From Meloidogyne chitwoodi (Eukaryota > Nematoda > Chromadorea > Rhabditida > Meloidogynidae), in the NCBI GenBank assembly GCA_015183035.1, contig JACZZP010000017.1:1054001-1118000 (forward strand): a DNA stretch of 64,000 nt, read 5' to 3'. Positions within the stretch are counted from its first letter, which is position 1. The number at the start of each line of letters is the position of its first letter. The position numbers and the translations under genes are program-made. Shown one piece after another: positions 1-12,344 of the stretch. Under the pieces are notes generated by a model. The model made no database searches and was not told the DNA's origin. It saw only the letters and a program-made list of their open reading frames with translations.

Positions 1-48
1 TAGAGAAATTTGTTCTATTGTATTTTAATATGACCCGATTTGCGACAG

Positions 49-480
49 CCTTGATTTAATAAACAACAGTAACGAGACGACAGGACAGGACTTGGGACAA
101 GAATATGTAACAACGCAACCAAATGGATTTGATGAGCCGCCCACATCTAATCATACAGAAACGGTTTTATTTAAAATATTTTTTGCCATGCAAAATTTTA
201 CTTAGTATAGGAAACGTTTAAGTTTATTTAAGCTTTTCAGTTTTTTCAACAAATCTTTCAATTTTTATAGATTCAAAATCGAGATGTACAACAGTCTTCG
301 AACGCTCAACATTTTAATAATATTAAAAAAACTCCACGAATTCATCGTCAATCTAACTATCAACGAAATAAAAATTATGCCAATAATCAAAAGCAAAATA
401 ACTTAAATCAATCTAATGGTTCACGACAATATGTTTATTATGGTCAAACTAGAAAAGTGACAATTTCACAAAAGTTTTGA
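49..480 (+). CDS. 3' end of an unrecognised Q/N-rich protein (partial)
   Basis: Two exons can be read: about 49-163 and 271-480, joined across an intron with a GT donor at 164 and a TTTTATAG acceptor at 270. They are in the same frame and end in TGA at 478-480. The visible C-terminus is about 107 residues, hydrophilic and rich in Asn, Gln, Ser and Arg, with a basic tail (ending YYGQTRKVTISQKF). I see no domain and do not recognise the family; such low-complexity tails are common on RNA-binding proteins, but that is only a guess. The upstream edge is uncertain: an in-frame stop at 26-28 means an exon boundary lies between 29 and 52, and the CAG at 46-48 is the best acceptor. The rest of the gene lies outside the window. 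Confidence 0.6.
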
Positions 481-583
481 GATTATAGAAGAAAATATAT
501 TTTAACTGGTTGTTTTGTTTTTTTCTTGGGAATATATTTATTTTTTTATTAATTTATTTTTTAACAATTATATATTTACATAG

Positions 584-724
584 CAGGGGTGGGCAAAATT
601 GGAAAATAAAATCTGAAATCTTAAATAAAATTTAAAAAAAATAAAAACCGAAATCCGAAATAAAAATTGTCTAAAAATCCGAACAATTCGAAACTTTCCG
701 AAATCCGAAACTTGCCCAGCCCTT
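584..724. mobile_element. hAT-like MITE, 141 bp
   Basis: The left end reads CAGGGGTGGGCAA and the right end TTGCCCAGCCCTT, an imperfect terminal inverted repeat of about 13 bp with the CAGGGGTGGGCAA form typical of hAT-family non-autonomous elements. The flanks are TTACATAG on the left (576-583) and CTACATAG on the right (725-732), an 8 bp target duplication with one mismatch, which is the hAT length. The interior is AT-rich with repeated CCGAAATCC motifs and no coding capacity. It lies between the 3' end of the first gene and hyccin. Confidence 0.75.
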
Positions 725-1038
725 CTACATAGTTTGTGCCCGAATTTACATTTATTTTTAAATGAGAATTTATTTATTTTAATTGTTTCTAGAATTTTTG
801 TTCTGGTAAATCATTAAATTATTTTATTTCATCTAAACTTTATTTTATAAATTATTAAAAGTTTTTTGATTACTTTAAAATTACATATTAATAATATATT
901 TTTTTATATTTTTTATTTCCCAAAAAACAAATTTTAAACGAGAAGACAGGAATGTGTTCCTGTTTTGTCCTTGTTTTTGTGAGAAAACCTCAAAATAAAT
1001 AAATTTTTCTATTTTTATGTAGTTTAAAATCCTAAAAT
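725..1038. other. AT-rich gap before hyccin
   Basis: About 310 bp of AT-rich DNA. The TTATGTAG at about 1015-1022 could be a trans-splice acceptor for the hyccin start at 1039. Nothing else recognised. Confidence 0.4.
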
Positions 1039-2967
1039 ATGAACAATGATCAGCTTCAGGACTGGCTTGCTAATTTACATGAAGTATTCTTTAAGGATGG
1101 CGGACGAAATAAACAAGAGCAGGTTTCAGAATTTTTATAAATAATTTGTGGAGTTATACTTTAATTTAAGGCATTACTACTATCAGGACCAGATTCTCAA
1201 AAATGGGGTCAAATTCTTCAACAATTAGCACCACAAACAAATATGTTATTAAATTATTTTATGTGTAATTTTGATAATCCACGACTTTGTGAACCTCTTA
1301 TAACACAAATACTTACATTATATTACAAAATTGGTTAAAAAATTATTATCTCTTTACTAATTTATTTAGGTATTTCTCGTTGTTTTGTTATTCAATTAGT
1401 GCCAACATTTATTCATGCTTATTTAAAGGTTTATAAATATTAGACTTATTTTAAAACTTAAAATTTTAGGCTCTAACAAAGAGATGGAATTCTTCCGCAA
1501 AAATGTTGGAAATGTTCTTTCTTGCTATTTACAATGAAGAGATTTTGGCCGCTGGCCCTGGTACTCCTTCAATGGCTAAAAGAGTGCGTTAAGTTTGTAA
1601 CAATTTTTTATATTTATATTTTATTAATAAATTCTTATAAATAGTCAGATGAAGTTTGTCTTCCATCTCTCCGTTCTATTTTACATAAAAATGTGACAAA
1701 CAGTATTTCATCATCTTTAACACAAAATAACTTTAAAGGTTATAATAACAATCTTGCTCAATGCAGTAGCAGTATACAAATCTGTGTTCTTCCTGAAGAG
1801 TCAGAAGAGTTGGTTTGTAAAATTTAGAAAATTATTACCAAAATTACTTATAATATACTTACCTTTTTTCAAAAAAAAATATTATATTTCTAATAAATAT
1901 ATTTTCTATAAGAAAAAACAAACACTTAAACCAGTTGGAAGCGCTGCTAGATTGGATGCGCAAACATCTCATAAATTTTTACCTACTAATGCAGCAACTC
2001 CAACAACTTCTACGGGAATAAGTAGCTTTGGAGGCGGAAGTTCTACTATGAGTTGTTTATTTCAAAAGGTTTTTAAAATATTTTTATATAATTTAATAAA
2101 TTACCTTTTTAATAAGGGTCATTCCAAACGATCTGTTCAGATTGGTCCTTTTCCAGCTGTTGAAAGAATTGTTGCTGAAAATCGTTTTTTAGTACTTACA
2201 AGACTAACCAGAACTGTATATTTAATATTTTATAAAATTGTTTTTTAAAAATTTATTTAAGGTCAATCAGCTTTTGTCAAATATGATACCAGAAGTTATA
2301 TGTAGATCATCATGTCATTCTTTATTATATATTTGTAAAAGTGGATTTTCTTTTCAAGAAAGTGATTTTAGACAAAGAGTTCTTAAAGAATATGCATCGA
2401 ATGAAATTCTTGCTGATTTTAGTCGGTAAATAAATAAATAAAAATTATTTAAGGGATCAGTTTTTGTTTTTAAAAATTTAATTATCTAAAAATATTTTTA
2501 GAAAATCAAGAATTAGGGGAATTCCTTCCCACTTTTTTATTGAATCTATTAATGGAATAAATTTTGCATTACTTAATGGTTATGCTGATATAGCTCTTAG
2601 AGCATTGGATGCTCTTCATCAACGTTCTCAATACGAGTTGATGGCTGATGTTCAATTGGCAAGTTTTAAGCAGATTCTTTGTTATTTAAATTTTTTAAAT
2701 AATTATTATAATGGAATTCCTTTTTTATGTTTCAATTTTTATTAAAGTAAATCTTTAAAAAATTTATTTAAAATTATTTAGTCAACAAATGCCCTTCGTT
2801 ATGCATTATCTGATCCTTTAACTGTTCAATCTCTTGTTGAAAAAGAGTCTGAAAAACAAAATAATCAACAACAAATAAAAAATAATGAAAATAATAATAA
2901 TATTATTAATAATAAAAATAAAATAAAATCTTTTACAAAAAATGGACAAGAAGAAACAAAATTTTGA
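1039..2967 (+). CDS. Hyccin family protein (FAM126), PI4-kinase complex subunit
   Basis: About ten exons read as a hyccin-family protein. Hyccin scaffolds the TTC7-EFR3-PI4KIIIalpha complex that makes PI4P at the plasma membrane. Family-like segments: helical N-terminal part (MNNDQLQDWLANLHEVFF; LVPTFIHAYLK), the core EMFFLAIYNEEI, the segment ENRFLVLTRLTRTVNQLLSN, and a C-terminal part ending ELMADVQLSTNALRYALSD, which parallels the human hyccin ELFSQPLLVANAMKNSL region in layout. The tail after about 2830 is low-complexity (Asn/Lys/Gln) and short compared with vertebrate hyccin, as expected for an invertebrate form. The start is the first ATG after a probable trans-splice acceptor; the stop is TGA at 2965-2967. 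The mid-protein Ser/Thr/Gly-rich exon (about 1915-2067) is the least certain join. Confidence 0.8.
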
Positions 2968-3403
2968 TTTATGGACAATTTTACTTTACTAAATATTTTA
3001 AATATAATTTGTGATATAATAATTTTTAAATGTTATAATTAATTGTTTTAATTTCTTTACAAAACTTTCAAGTTTGTTGACATTTTAAAATAAGAAATTT
3101 TATTTTATGAATTGTTAGATTAAAATAAAGATAAATATTTCACACTAAATATTTTTTGACATTACATACCTTTATAAATTTACCAATATTTATTTGTTAG
3201 TAAATCTTTTAGAAAAAAATTATTTATATTTTTATATACCTATTTTCATTAAATCTACTTAATATAAATTGTTCATTCATTTTTCTATATATTTTTTTAA
3301 TTGCTTATAAAATATATTTTACGGGTAAATATATTTTTTAATTTAAAAAATTTTTATAAAAATATTATTCTAAATATTAAAATATTTTATAAATTTTTCC
3401 TCA
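2968..3403. other. Convergent 3' intergenic region
   Basis: AT-rich DNA between the stops of hyccin (+) and the clc-like gene (-), presumably both 3' UTRs. No structure seen. Confidence 0.4.
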
Positions 3404-4095
3404 TCAAATAGCAATTTTTATAAATCCAGCAATAGTTCCAGATAAAGCTGTTGCTGAAATCATAATTATAGAAGCAACCACAGCAATCCAAAATGAATAT
3501 CCAAGTGTAGGGTTATTAATATATCCAACTTTAAATTTATAATTTTAAATATAAAAAAGTATTTTTATTTATTTAATAACTTATTTCTTTCCAATCATTT
3601 AAAATATAAAGAATTATTGAAATAATTAATAAAATAGTAGAAAAGCCACAAAGTAATGCCAATGGAATAAATGTTCGTGGAAGACATATACCAAGAAATG
3701 TTAAAGTTGCAAACAATAATGTTATCTTTTAAAAAATATCAAAAATTTTCTCTTCAAAAATTGTCTATTCACTCTAATAAATAATTTTAAAATTAAAAAA
3801 CAAACAATTTCTTGCAAGTGCAGTAATCATTAGAACAATTACAGTATGTAACCAAAAAGGTTGATACTTAAAGAAATATTAAATAAAAAAATATTTTTAA
3901 AATTACATCCCACCAATGACCACATTGTCCAGAAGGTGATAAATAAATATTACTACAATCTCTTGTTATTAATCCAACATTTCCTCTCCAACTTGGTGAA
4001 AAGAGTGCTGCAGCTGTAAGGACAATACTTAAACAAATTAAAATTAAAAATAATGGGCGTATAAAAATAAATGTTGTAGCACTGCTTGGAGCCAT
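3404..4095 (-). CDS. Clc-like (claudin-like) nematode four-TM protein
   Basis: Four exons on the minus strand encode about 170 residues with four hydrophobic segments. The first exon starts MAPSSATTFIFIRPLFLILI, a membrane segment, followed by an extracellular loop with FSPSWRGN, GLITRDC, QCGHWWD: a W and paired cysteines arranged as in the nematode Clc-like/claudin superfamily. Exon 2 reads YQPFWLHTVIVLMITALARN. Exon 3 (acceptor before ITLLFATLTFLGICLPR) gives the third segment and exon 4 the last, ending FIKIAI. The family resembles PMP22/claudin proteins at cell junctions or in channel regulation; its exact role here is unknown. Splices were checked for phase; the join of exon 2 to exon 3 near 3790 is the weakest. 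Confidence 0.75.
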
Positions 4096-4745
4096 AATTT
4101 TAAATAAATTTTTTAAAATTATAAAAAAAGTATTTTTAAATTTAAAAGAAAATATGTACTTTTTTATTTCTGTTATTTTTTATATAAAATAAGCAGGAAG
4201 GAACAAAAAAATACACAACAATAAAACATTATCAACAGGGAACCAAAAATCTATTAAAAAAACTAAATATATACTTAAATTGCCAATATTTATTTATATT
4301 TTTCAATTTCTCTATATATTTTTAAGAAAAAAGACTTTTTCCATTATAAGATCTCCACAAATATACAAATCATAAAACAATGATTATTTTGAAGGAATAA
4401 ATTTTTTAAATAATTATTTTATCAAAATATATTAGTGGAAGTTACCTATTAATAAAAAATAAAATTTGAAAAATTATTTAAATTTTAAAATAATTCTGAA
4501 TGGTTGTGAATTATTAAATGTGAACAATATAAAATAGGTACTTTATCTTTTAAAAATAAAAATATATACAATTATTTATAAATAAATATTTACTTAAAAT
4601 AGTAATTTGTTTTGTGTAGTCATGACCACAAAAGGGAATGGTCAATAATAATAATATTTTTACTCTTAAAAAATAAAAATAACTAATTAGCAAACTTTTT
4701 TTATTAAATAACAAAAATATTAATTAATTATTAAAAAATATTAAA
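4096..4745. other. AT-rich upstream region of the clc-like gene
   Basis: About 650 bp upstream of the clc-like gene and downstream of TMEM218, both on the minus strand. It holds AT-rich sequence and short A/T runs; no ORF, repeat or RNA recognised. Confidence 0.4.
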
Positions 4746-5300
4746 TCAATTTAATTCTTTTTTAATTTTATTATGAGATGCTAAATTAAATAGCCAATAA
4801 TGAATTAATCTAAATATTGCACAAGAAAATAATCCAATAAAAATTATAATAATTAATAATCTTGGGATTGCTAGCCAATCAATTTCTTCATCGTTTTCAT
4901 CTGTTATTTAAAAATATAAATTTTATTAAAAATTAAATAAAAAATTAATTTTTTACTTTTTTTAATTAATATAAATAATTAATTTTTATTACCTTTAGAA
5001 GAAGAAATTGTATTTTTAAGAATATTTTCAATTATTAAATTATCATTAAAATTATTTTGTTGAATAATATCTTTGCATTGTTCTCTTGGCCATAAAAGCA
5101 AAATAATTGTTAAAAATAAACCAAAAAATAAATAAATAATTCCAAATTGACTTTTTTTTTAATTAAAATAATTTATTTTTATTAAAAAATCCTTACATTC
5201 CACTTTTACGTGTTGAAGTAAAACATCCAAATAAACAAAATACCCAAATTATACTTAAAATAATAACACCAATTCCAATATCGAATATTTTTGGTAACAT
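4746..5300 (-). CDS. tmem218: TMEM218, ciliary transition-zone membrane protein
   Basis: Three exons encode about 140 residues matching TMEM218 in layout. First TM: MLPKIFDIGIGVIILSIIWV, then a Cys/Ser-rich turn (CFTSTRKSG). Second TM: FGIIYLFFGLFLTIILLLWP followed by RE. Third: WLAIPRLLIIIIFIGLFSCA leading into IFRLIHYWLFNLA. Human TMEM218 shows the same order, with IFLFFGAVIITSVLLLFPR and LVLIHYVLEP at the matching places. It is a small transition-zone protein of the TMEM67/MKS module at the ciliary base. The acidic linker between TM2 and TM3 is Asn-rich here. Start ATG at 5300 and stop at 4746-4748. A perfect RFX/DAF-19 X-box lies 32-45 bp upstream, supporting cilium-specific expression. 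Confidence 0.85.
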
Positions 5301-5331
5301 CTTAATAATTTAATAAAAATTACAAAAAATT

Positions 5332-5345
5332 GTTACTATGGAAAC
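5332..5345 (-). promoter_or_regulatory. X-box (RFX/DAF-19 site) for TMEM218
   Basis: GTTACTATGGAAAC on the plus strand, GTTTCCATAGTAAC on the minus strand. Both readings satisfy the nematode X-box consensus RYYNYYWWRRNRAC at every position. It sits 32-45 bp upstream of the TMEM218 start codon, the usual location for ciliary genes under the RFX factor DAF-19 in C. elegans. Confidence 0.85.
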
Positions 5346-5373
5346 AATTTACTAATTTTTAAATATAAAATAA

Positions 5374-5923
5374 GGTAAATAACCAGTTGGATCCCTACCT
5401 GTCCGCAAAGTGAATTCGCTCTTTTCTTTCCTTCTCTTGTATTTTTGGCGTTAGGAGAAGTGCACGCTTATTTTTCCTTTACACTGTAATATGCCTTTTG
5501 GCACTTGGAAAGAAAAGGATAAATAATTAATTAATAATAAATTGAAAATATAATTATTTTAAAAGTGACCAAAGATTAATAATCAAATAACATAAATTTG
5601 GCAACATTCTCAAATATATTTCTAAAAGATCAGGTGAACCTGTTAAGGGATTATAATGAAGGGATAAAAACCAGTAAAAGGACAAATATTTAGGTAATTC
5701 AGTTTTTGTATATATCTCATCTGACGGATAATTCTGAATCTTAATCACTATTATTAATTAATTTAGTTATTTTATCCATTTCTTTCCAAATGCCAAAAGG
5801 CATATTATAATAGAGGAGAAGGAAAAATAAGCGTGCACTTCTCCTAACGCCAAAAATGCAAGAGAAGAAAGAAAAGAGCGAATTCTCTTTGCGGACAAGT
5901 AGGGATCCAACTGGTTATTTACC
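5374..5923. mobile_element. Mutator-type (MULE) MITE, 550 bp, with ~160 bp terminal inverted repeats
   Basis: The left arm starting GGTAAATAACCAGTTGGATC and the right arm ending GATCCAACTGGTTATTTACC are inverted copies over roughly 150-160 bp each, with only scattered differences and a small indel. Both arms carry the same interior landmarks: CTTTTCTTTC, GGCGTTAGGAGAAGTGCACG, ATGCCTTTTGGCA. Exact flanking copies of ATAAAATAA occur at 5365-5373 and 5924-5932, a perfect 9 bp target duplication. Long inverted repeats plus a 9 bp duplication are the hallmark of Mutator-like elements. The 230 bp centre has no credible gene. The intact duplication and close arms suggest a recent insertion. It landed 28 bp upstream of the TMEM218 X-box. 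Confidence 0.9.
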
Positions 5924-5932
5924 ATAAAATAA

Positions 5933-7102
5933 TATAAATTAATAATTATTTTTAAACGTTTTTTAACAATACTGTATTATTCTAATAGAATGACTCAATT
6001 TTAAATTCATTAAGCAATCTTTTACATATGTAGAAACATTAAATCGTTATTCGTTAATTTAAATACAAAGAAGAGCCGGTTTTTCATAAAAGTTTAGGCA
6101 TTTGGTTTCAAAAGGTAGTACTTCAAAACCTTTGGGTTTGTTTTGATAAATTAGAGAAACTCTAACTATAAAACTCTAATTGTTTCCTAAGAGAAAAATA
6201 CTTTCATCATTCTCTCACATTCTTACTTTTGTTCTTTTTACCGCTCTCTCAATTTCCACATTCTTTCGTTTTTAAGCAAAACCAAAAGGTATAGGCTTCA
6301 ATAGGTTTTGGAGACAAAAGGTACTGCCTTCAAAAGCTTTAGATTTGTACAAAATGCCAGTGGCCGAAATGGTCAGGGATAAATTTAGAAAATTTTTTTT
6401 CTTCAAATTATATCTATTTGAGTCTCAGATAATTTTTGATATTCTGAGTTCACTAAGACGACATACATATGTATGTAATTGGTCGTGTTGAAATAATGTA
6501 GCTACTTGATAGATCAGTGTGTAAGCTGTGTCATACGACACCTCGCTGCTCTATCTGAGAGTAAAATCATGACTGAATTGACATTTTCCTTGCTTTTCCC
6601 ATACATTTTCGTAAACAGCGCCGTATCTCTTTATTACCTCGGTTTCTCGCATGATTTGCACAACAAGAACATATATGGTGAATTATAAGAGCTTTATTGC
6701 TCTGGATCTATTCTATTTTTGTAGAAGTTTGAGCTATAAACCTATTAATACATTGAATATCTCAAATGATTTGAGACTCTAATTTTTTTACATAAGTTTT
6801 CAGTCCTATACCCTTTGGTTTTAGACAAAACGTGATGGACAAAATAGACTTAAGGCCAATATTGGACGAAATGGTCTGTCAGCACTGACGACGAAACTGC
6901 ATTTTCTGCGACAAAGCGGGCTTTAACTAGATTCGGTTAATCTTTGAGTATTGCTATTTGAGTCCAATCATAAATTTGACTGATTTCGGTAGCACGTTAT
7001 CATTTTAACTTTTTTCAAATTTTTACAGGATTAATATTTATTAAAATTTAATACTATTGTTAACATTTAAAAAACTTTAAAACAATTTTATTAGAAAAAT
7101 AA
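5933..7102. other. Gene-free region, less AT-rich than its surroundings
   Basis: About 1.2 kb without a convincing gene and visibly richer in G/C than most gaps here. It contains two related stretches (about 6110-6150 and 6308-6345) sharing a CAAAAGGTA..ACT..CTTCAAAA..TTT pattern, and a small palindrome (CATACATATGTATG at about 6464-6477) inside weak inverted ACGAC/GGTCGT arms. This could be an eroded transposon, but no termini were found. Confidence 0.35.
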
Positions 7103-8103
7103 ATGGGGAATGAATCAACAAAGTCTGATGGGAGAAATTTAAATAATAATAATGCTTCTTCAACTGCCCAAAGAATACAACAAGTAATTCCAAATGCAAT
7201 TAAATCAGTTGGTGGAACTTCATCTACAGCATTAATTCAACGAACATTAGATCAAGCTAAAAAAAGTAAAACATTAAATTTAAAAGGAACAGGAATGAAA
7301 ATAATGTCTCCACTTATTGATGAGGTTTTTATTCATTTTTAATTTAAAATAATAATTATATTTTTTAAAGCTTGCTGATGAATTAAGGACAATTGATTTA
7401 ACATCAAATAAATTAAAACTTTTATCTCCTTCAATTGGTAATTTTATAATGCTTCGTCAATTACATATTAGTGAAAATAGATTGACTGAATTACCTGATG
7501 AATTGGGCTGTTTAAAAAAATTAGAAGTTCTTAATGCTTCAGGAAATCAATTAGTAAAGGTTTAAAACACTGATTTTTTTGAATATTTTTTTAGTTACCA
7601 GATTCATTGGTTGGTTGTTCAGCACTTTCTAATATTTCAATTTCCAATAATCGTTTTTCTGAATTTCCTGTTGTTTTGACTCATTTAATTAAACTTGAAT
7701 TATTGGATATATCTGGAAATGCAATTAATGCAATTCCCCAACAGGTTTTATTTTTTTAAATTTAAATTAATTTCTTTAATTTAAAGATTTCTGATATACG
7801 AGCAATTGAATTAAATTTACAACGTAATCGATTAGCATTTTTAAATGCTACAAATTTGGAAAAATGTGAAAGACTTAAAACACTTAGAGTTGACGAAAAT
7901 TGTCTTTCAAAAGATGCTTTTACTAAAGTTTTTTTTTATTAAATGTTTTTTATTATTTTTTTTAAAAGGGACTTTTGGAAAATTCTCAACTTTCTTTAAT
8001 TACATTTGATGGAAATTTGTTTCAAGAAAGAGATTTTCAAGCTCTTAAAGGTTATGAAAGTTATGAGAAACGATTTACTGCAACTAAGAAAAGACTTTTT
8101 TAA
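7103..8103 (+). CDS. lrrc57: Leucine-rich repeat protein, LRRC57 orthologue
   Basis: Six exons, about 265 residues, matching LRRC57 end to end. The N-terminus MGNES keeps the Gly2 and Ser expected for N-myristoylation, as in the human MGNSA start. Eight or so LRR repeats follow: ELRTIDLTSNKLKLL, LRQLHISENRLTELP, LEVLNASGNQLVKLP, LSNISISNNRFSEFP, LELLDISGNAINAIP, and AIELNLQRNRLAFL. The C-terminus EKRFTATKKRLF parallels human ERFTATKKKFA, a strong family signature. A 30-residue Asn/Ser/Thr-rich insert follows the myristoylation site. The function of LRRC57 is not well established; it is probably a membrane-anchored scaffold. Start at the first ATG after an AT-rich leader. Confidence 0.9.
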
Positions 8104-8329
8104 AGGTTTTTTCAATTTTTATTAAAAAATGAAAAGATTTTTATTTTCTGTAATATTTTAATTTTTTTAAAATATAATGACACAACATTTAATAATTATC
8201 CCCTTGTCATATCCCCTTCTGTGAATTGTATTGTATTTTTAAAATAAATTTTTTAAATTTAATATTATTTAAATACATTCCTTATTTTATTTTTTTGAAT
8301 TTTAAATAAATGAAAATTTTTTACTTTTT

Positions 8330-10082
<1,753 letters not shown>

Positions 10083-10577
10083 TTTAAAGAAAATAAATTC
10101 ATAATTTTCTTAAAAACTATTTTTGAGTGGGAAGTCTTTATTTAAATCGACACAATAATTCTTTTTTTTTTTAATATTTTTTTATGAATCATATTGAAAA
10201 TTAATAATTTTAGAAATTTTTATAATTATTAATTTTTAATATAAGGAATGGATTTTCTATAAGAAATGAACAAATTATTAAATTAAGTCTGACACAAAAT
10301 TCTAAAGAAAAAAATTATTTTTTTCAAATTCAAAATTTTATTTTTAAAAAACATTTAATTGTAAAAATTAAAAATTTACATAATTTAAAAGAAAACTTTA
10401 GATAAATTTAAAAAAATTAAAATTTAATTTTAAAATTGAATAATGTTCTTTTTTTAATTTTAAGGCATCCTGAAATTTTTTAGATTCTCAGCATATTTTC
10501 AGTCAAGAAAAAAGACACAAATAAAAAATTCCAAAAAGTATATAATTGAAAACTCATTTATATATAAGGCATATATT
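10083..10577. other. AT-rich promoter region of the protease
   Basis: About 500 bp between the protease start and the stop of the next minus-strand gene. No motif, repeat or ORF recognised. Confidence 0.35.
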
Positions 10578-11868
10578 TTAACTCAAAAATCCCTTCAAAT
10601 TGGCCCCAACACCTAAACAATTTAAAAATTAATTTATATTTATTACTTATTAAAATTATAAAAAAACAAACTTGGCTAATTTTAAGTAACAAATGATAAT
10701 AAATGAATCTATAGAAAAAGAAAAGAGAGGCCAAAGATAATAAAGCCAAAATTATATAAGTAAATAAGCCAATATTTTGTTTAGAATAAACAATTGCAAA
10801 CTAAAAATATTTAATTTAAATAAAATAATATTTAAAAAAACAAACAACAAGACCACCAAGAACAAACAGAAAAATTAACATTACAAAGAAATTCAAACGA
10901 GCACGAGAACGAGCATAGCGAACACCAACAGACGAACTTTTAAAAAAGAAAAATATTTACATTTTAAAAATAAATAAACCTATTTTTACAATGAGGACAG
11001 TGTGCTTCAGTATTGGCAAGTGTATTAAACATAAAAACTTCAGCACAATGAACACATTGTACACGACAAGTACCGGCAGGAGCACGAACTTTTTTTAAAC
11101 AATTTTATTTTAAATAAAAATAAAAAATACCAGCAGTTCCCACAGGAGAAGAGGCAGCCAAAGTAATTACACGACGACAATCTGGACGTGGACAAGCAAT
11201 ACGTGTAGAACTTGCTTTACATACTAAAAGACAATTACATGGACAACGAACATATTTTTTGCCAGGTGGAGCAGCACGGATTGGAGTGACCTAATTTTAT
11301 TTTTTTAAATGGAATATTAAAAATCTTAAAAAACAAAAGACCTCATGACACTGAGAACAACGAACAACTTGTTGATTTGTTTTAACAACAAAAGGAATTT
11401 GTGTTTCACATACACGACAAACAACCATTGGACCTAAAATAAATATTAAAATAATTTTTTAATAAATTTATTTATTTAAAAACCATTATTTTGTGTTGGA
11501 GTATCCTCAGAATTTAAATCTTCTCCATCTCTTTGAAGATCAATAATATTCTCTTTTTGTTTTGGATTTTTAGTGCCATTTTGTTGAAAGGATAATCCAA
11601 CATTTGGACTACTCAACAAAGAAGTCAATTCAGGATTTTGATAAGAAGAATTTGACAAAACAGACTAAAAAATATATATAAAAATATTTTTAAATTTAAT
11701 AAATTAAAAAGAAACCCCATTTTGTTCAAAATTATCAGTAACAGGTAATTCACCAAATGGTCTAGCTTCTTCACGGCTAGAATTTGTTTCACTATGTGCA
11801 TTAAAACTTGTATTTGCAGCTGCTGATTTAAGTAATGGAGAACGTTCAGTAGGACCACCATACGACAT
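10578..11868 (-). CDS. PIP4P/TMEM55-type phosphatidylinositol-4,5-bisphosphate 4-phosphatase
   Basis: About seven exons. The N-terminal third is a disordered Ser/Asn-rich cytosolic region that starts [16 protein letters not shown] cysteine-rich core follows: [13 protein letters not shown] and [20 protein letters not shown], then [20 protein letters not shown] and RPDCRRVI, and finally [19 protein letters not shown] with HCPHCKN. This is the TMEM55/PIP4P layout, including the CKxxSxRIACPRPxCRR block proposed to carry the CX5R phosphatase motif (here C-KASST-R). Two TM helices end the protein ([16 protein letters not shown] and [20 protein letters not shown]). The family acts on late endosomes and lysosomes and affects lysosome positioning. 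The tail is short ([11 protein letters not shown]). Start ATG at 11868. Confidence 0.85.
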
Positions 11869-12344
11869 TTTTTAAATAAATAAAAGAAAAAAACTAAATA
11901 AACACAAAATTTAGAATAAAAAGATAAAATAATGAGAGTGGTAGAGAGGGCCACTTGTGTCTTAAACATCAGTTTGTTTTTAAAAAATTAAAAAAAAAAA
12001 ATAATTTAATTCTTAAAATTCTATTTTTTGGTTTGCATTAAAAAACAGAGTTGAAAACATACTAAAAAATAAGAAGCCATTAAGGCAAATTGCCATGTAA
12101 AGATTGATATATATTTAGAAACTTTTTTTTTGTTAAAGTTGTTTTATTTTTATCAAATTATCAAAATAAATAATTTAAAAAGTTTTTCTCATTTATTAAC
12201 ATTTACAACATCACTATATTATTTACAACATATAAATTACAATATATACATAATAATAATAATGGATATATATACCTATTCTTATAACAATAATATATAC
12301 CTATATTATCATCATTTACCTATTTATCTCCTTCTTATTTTATT
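11869..12344. other. AT-rich gap between two minus-strand genes
   Basis: Upstream of the PIP4P gene. Contains a run of ATA/TAT repeats around 12235-12310 and nothing recognisable. Plus-strand reading frames here are products of the low-complexity sequence. Confidence 0.35.

Noticed and set aside
5554..5748. Minus-strand 64-codon frame in the centre of the MITE
   Set aside because: No domain, and it lies within a non-autonomous element that has no coding need.
6506..6688. 60-codon plus-strand frame
   Set aside because: Isolated, with no splice partners or recognisable motif; the region looks like decayed repeat DNA.
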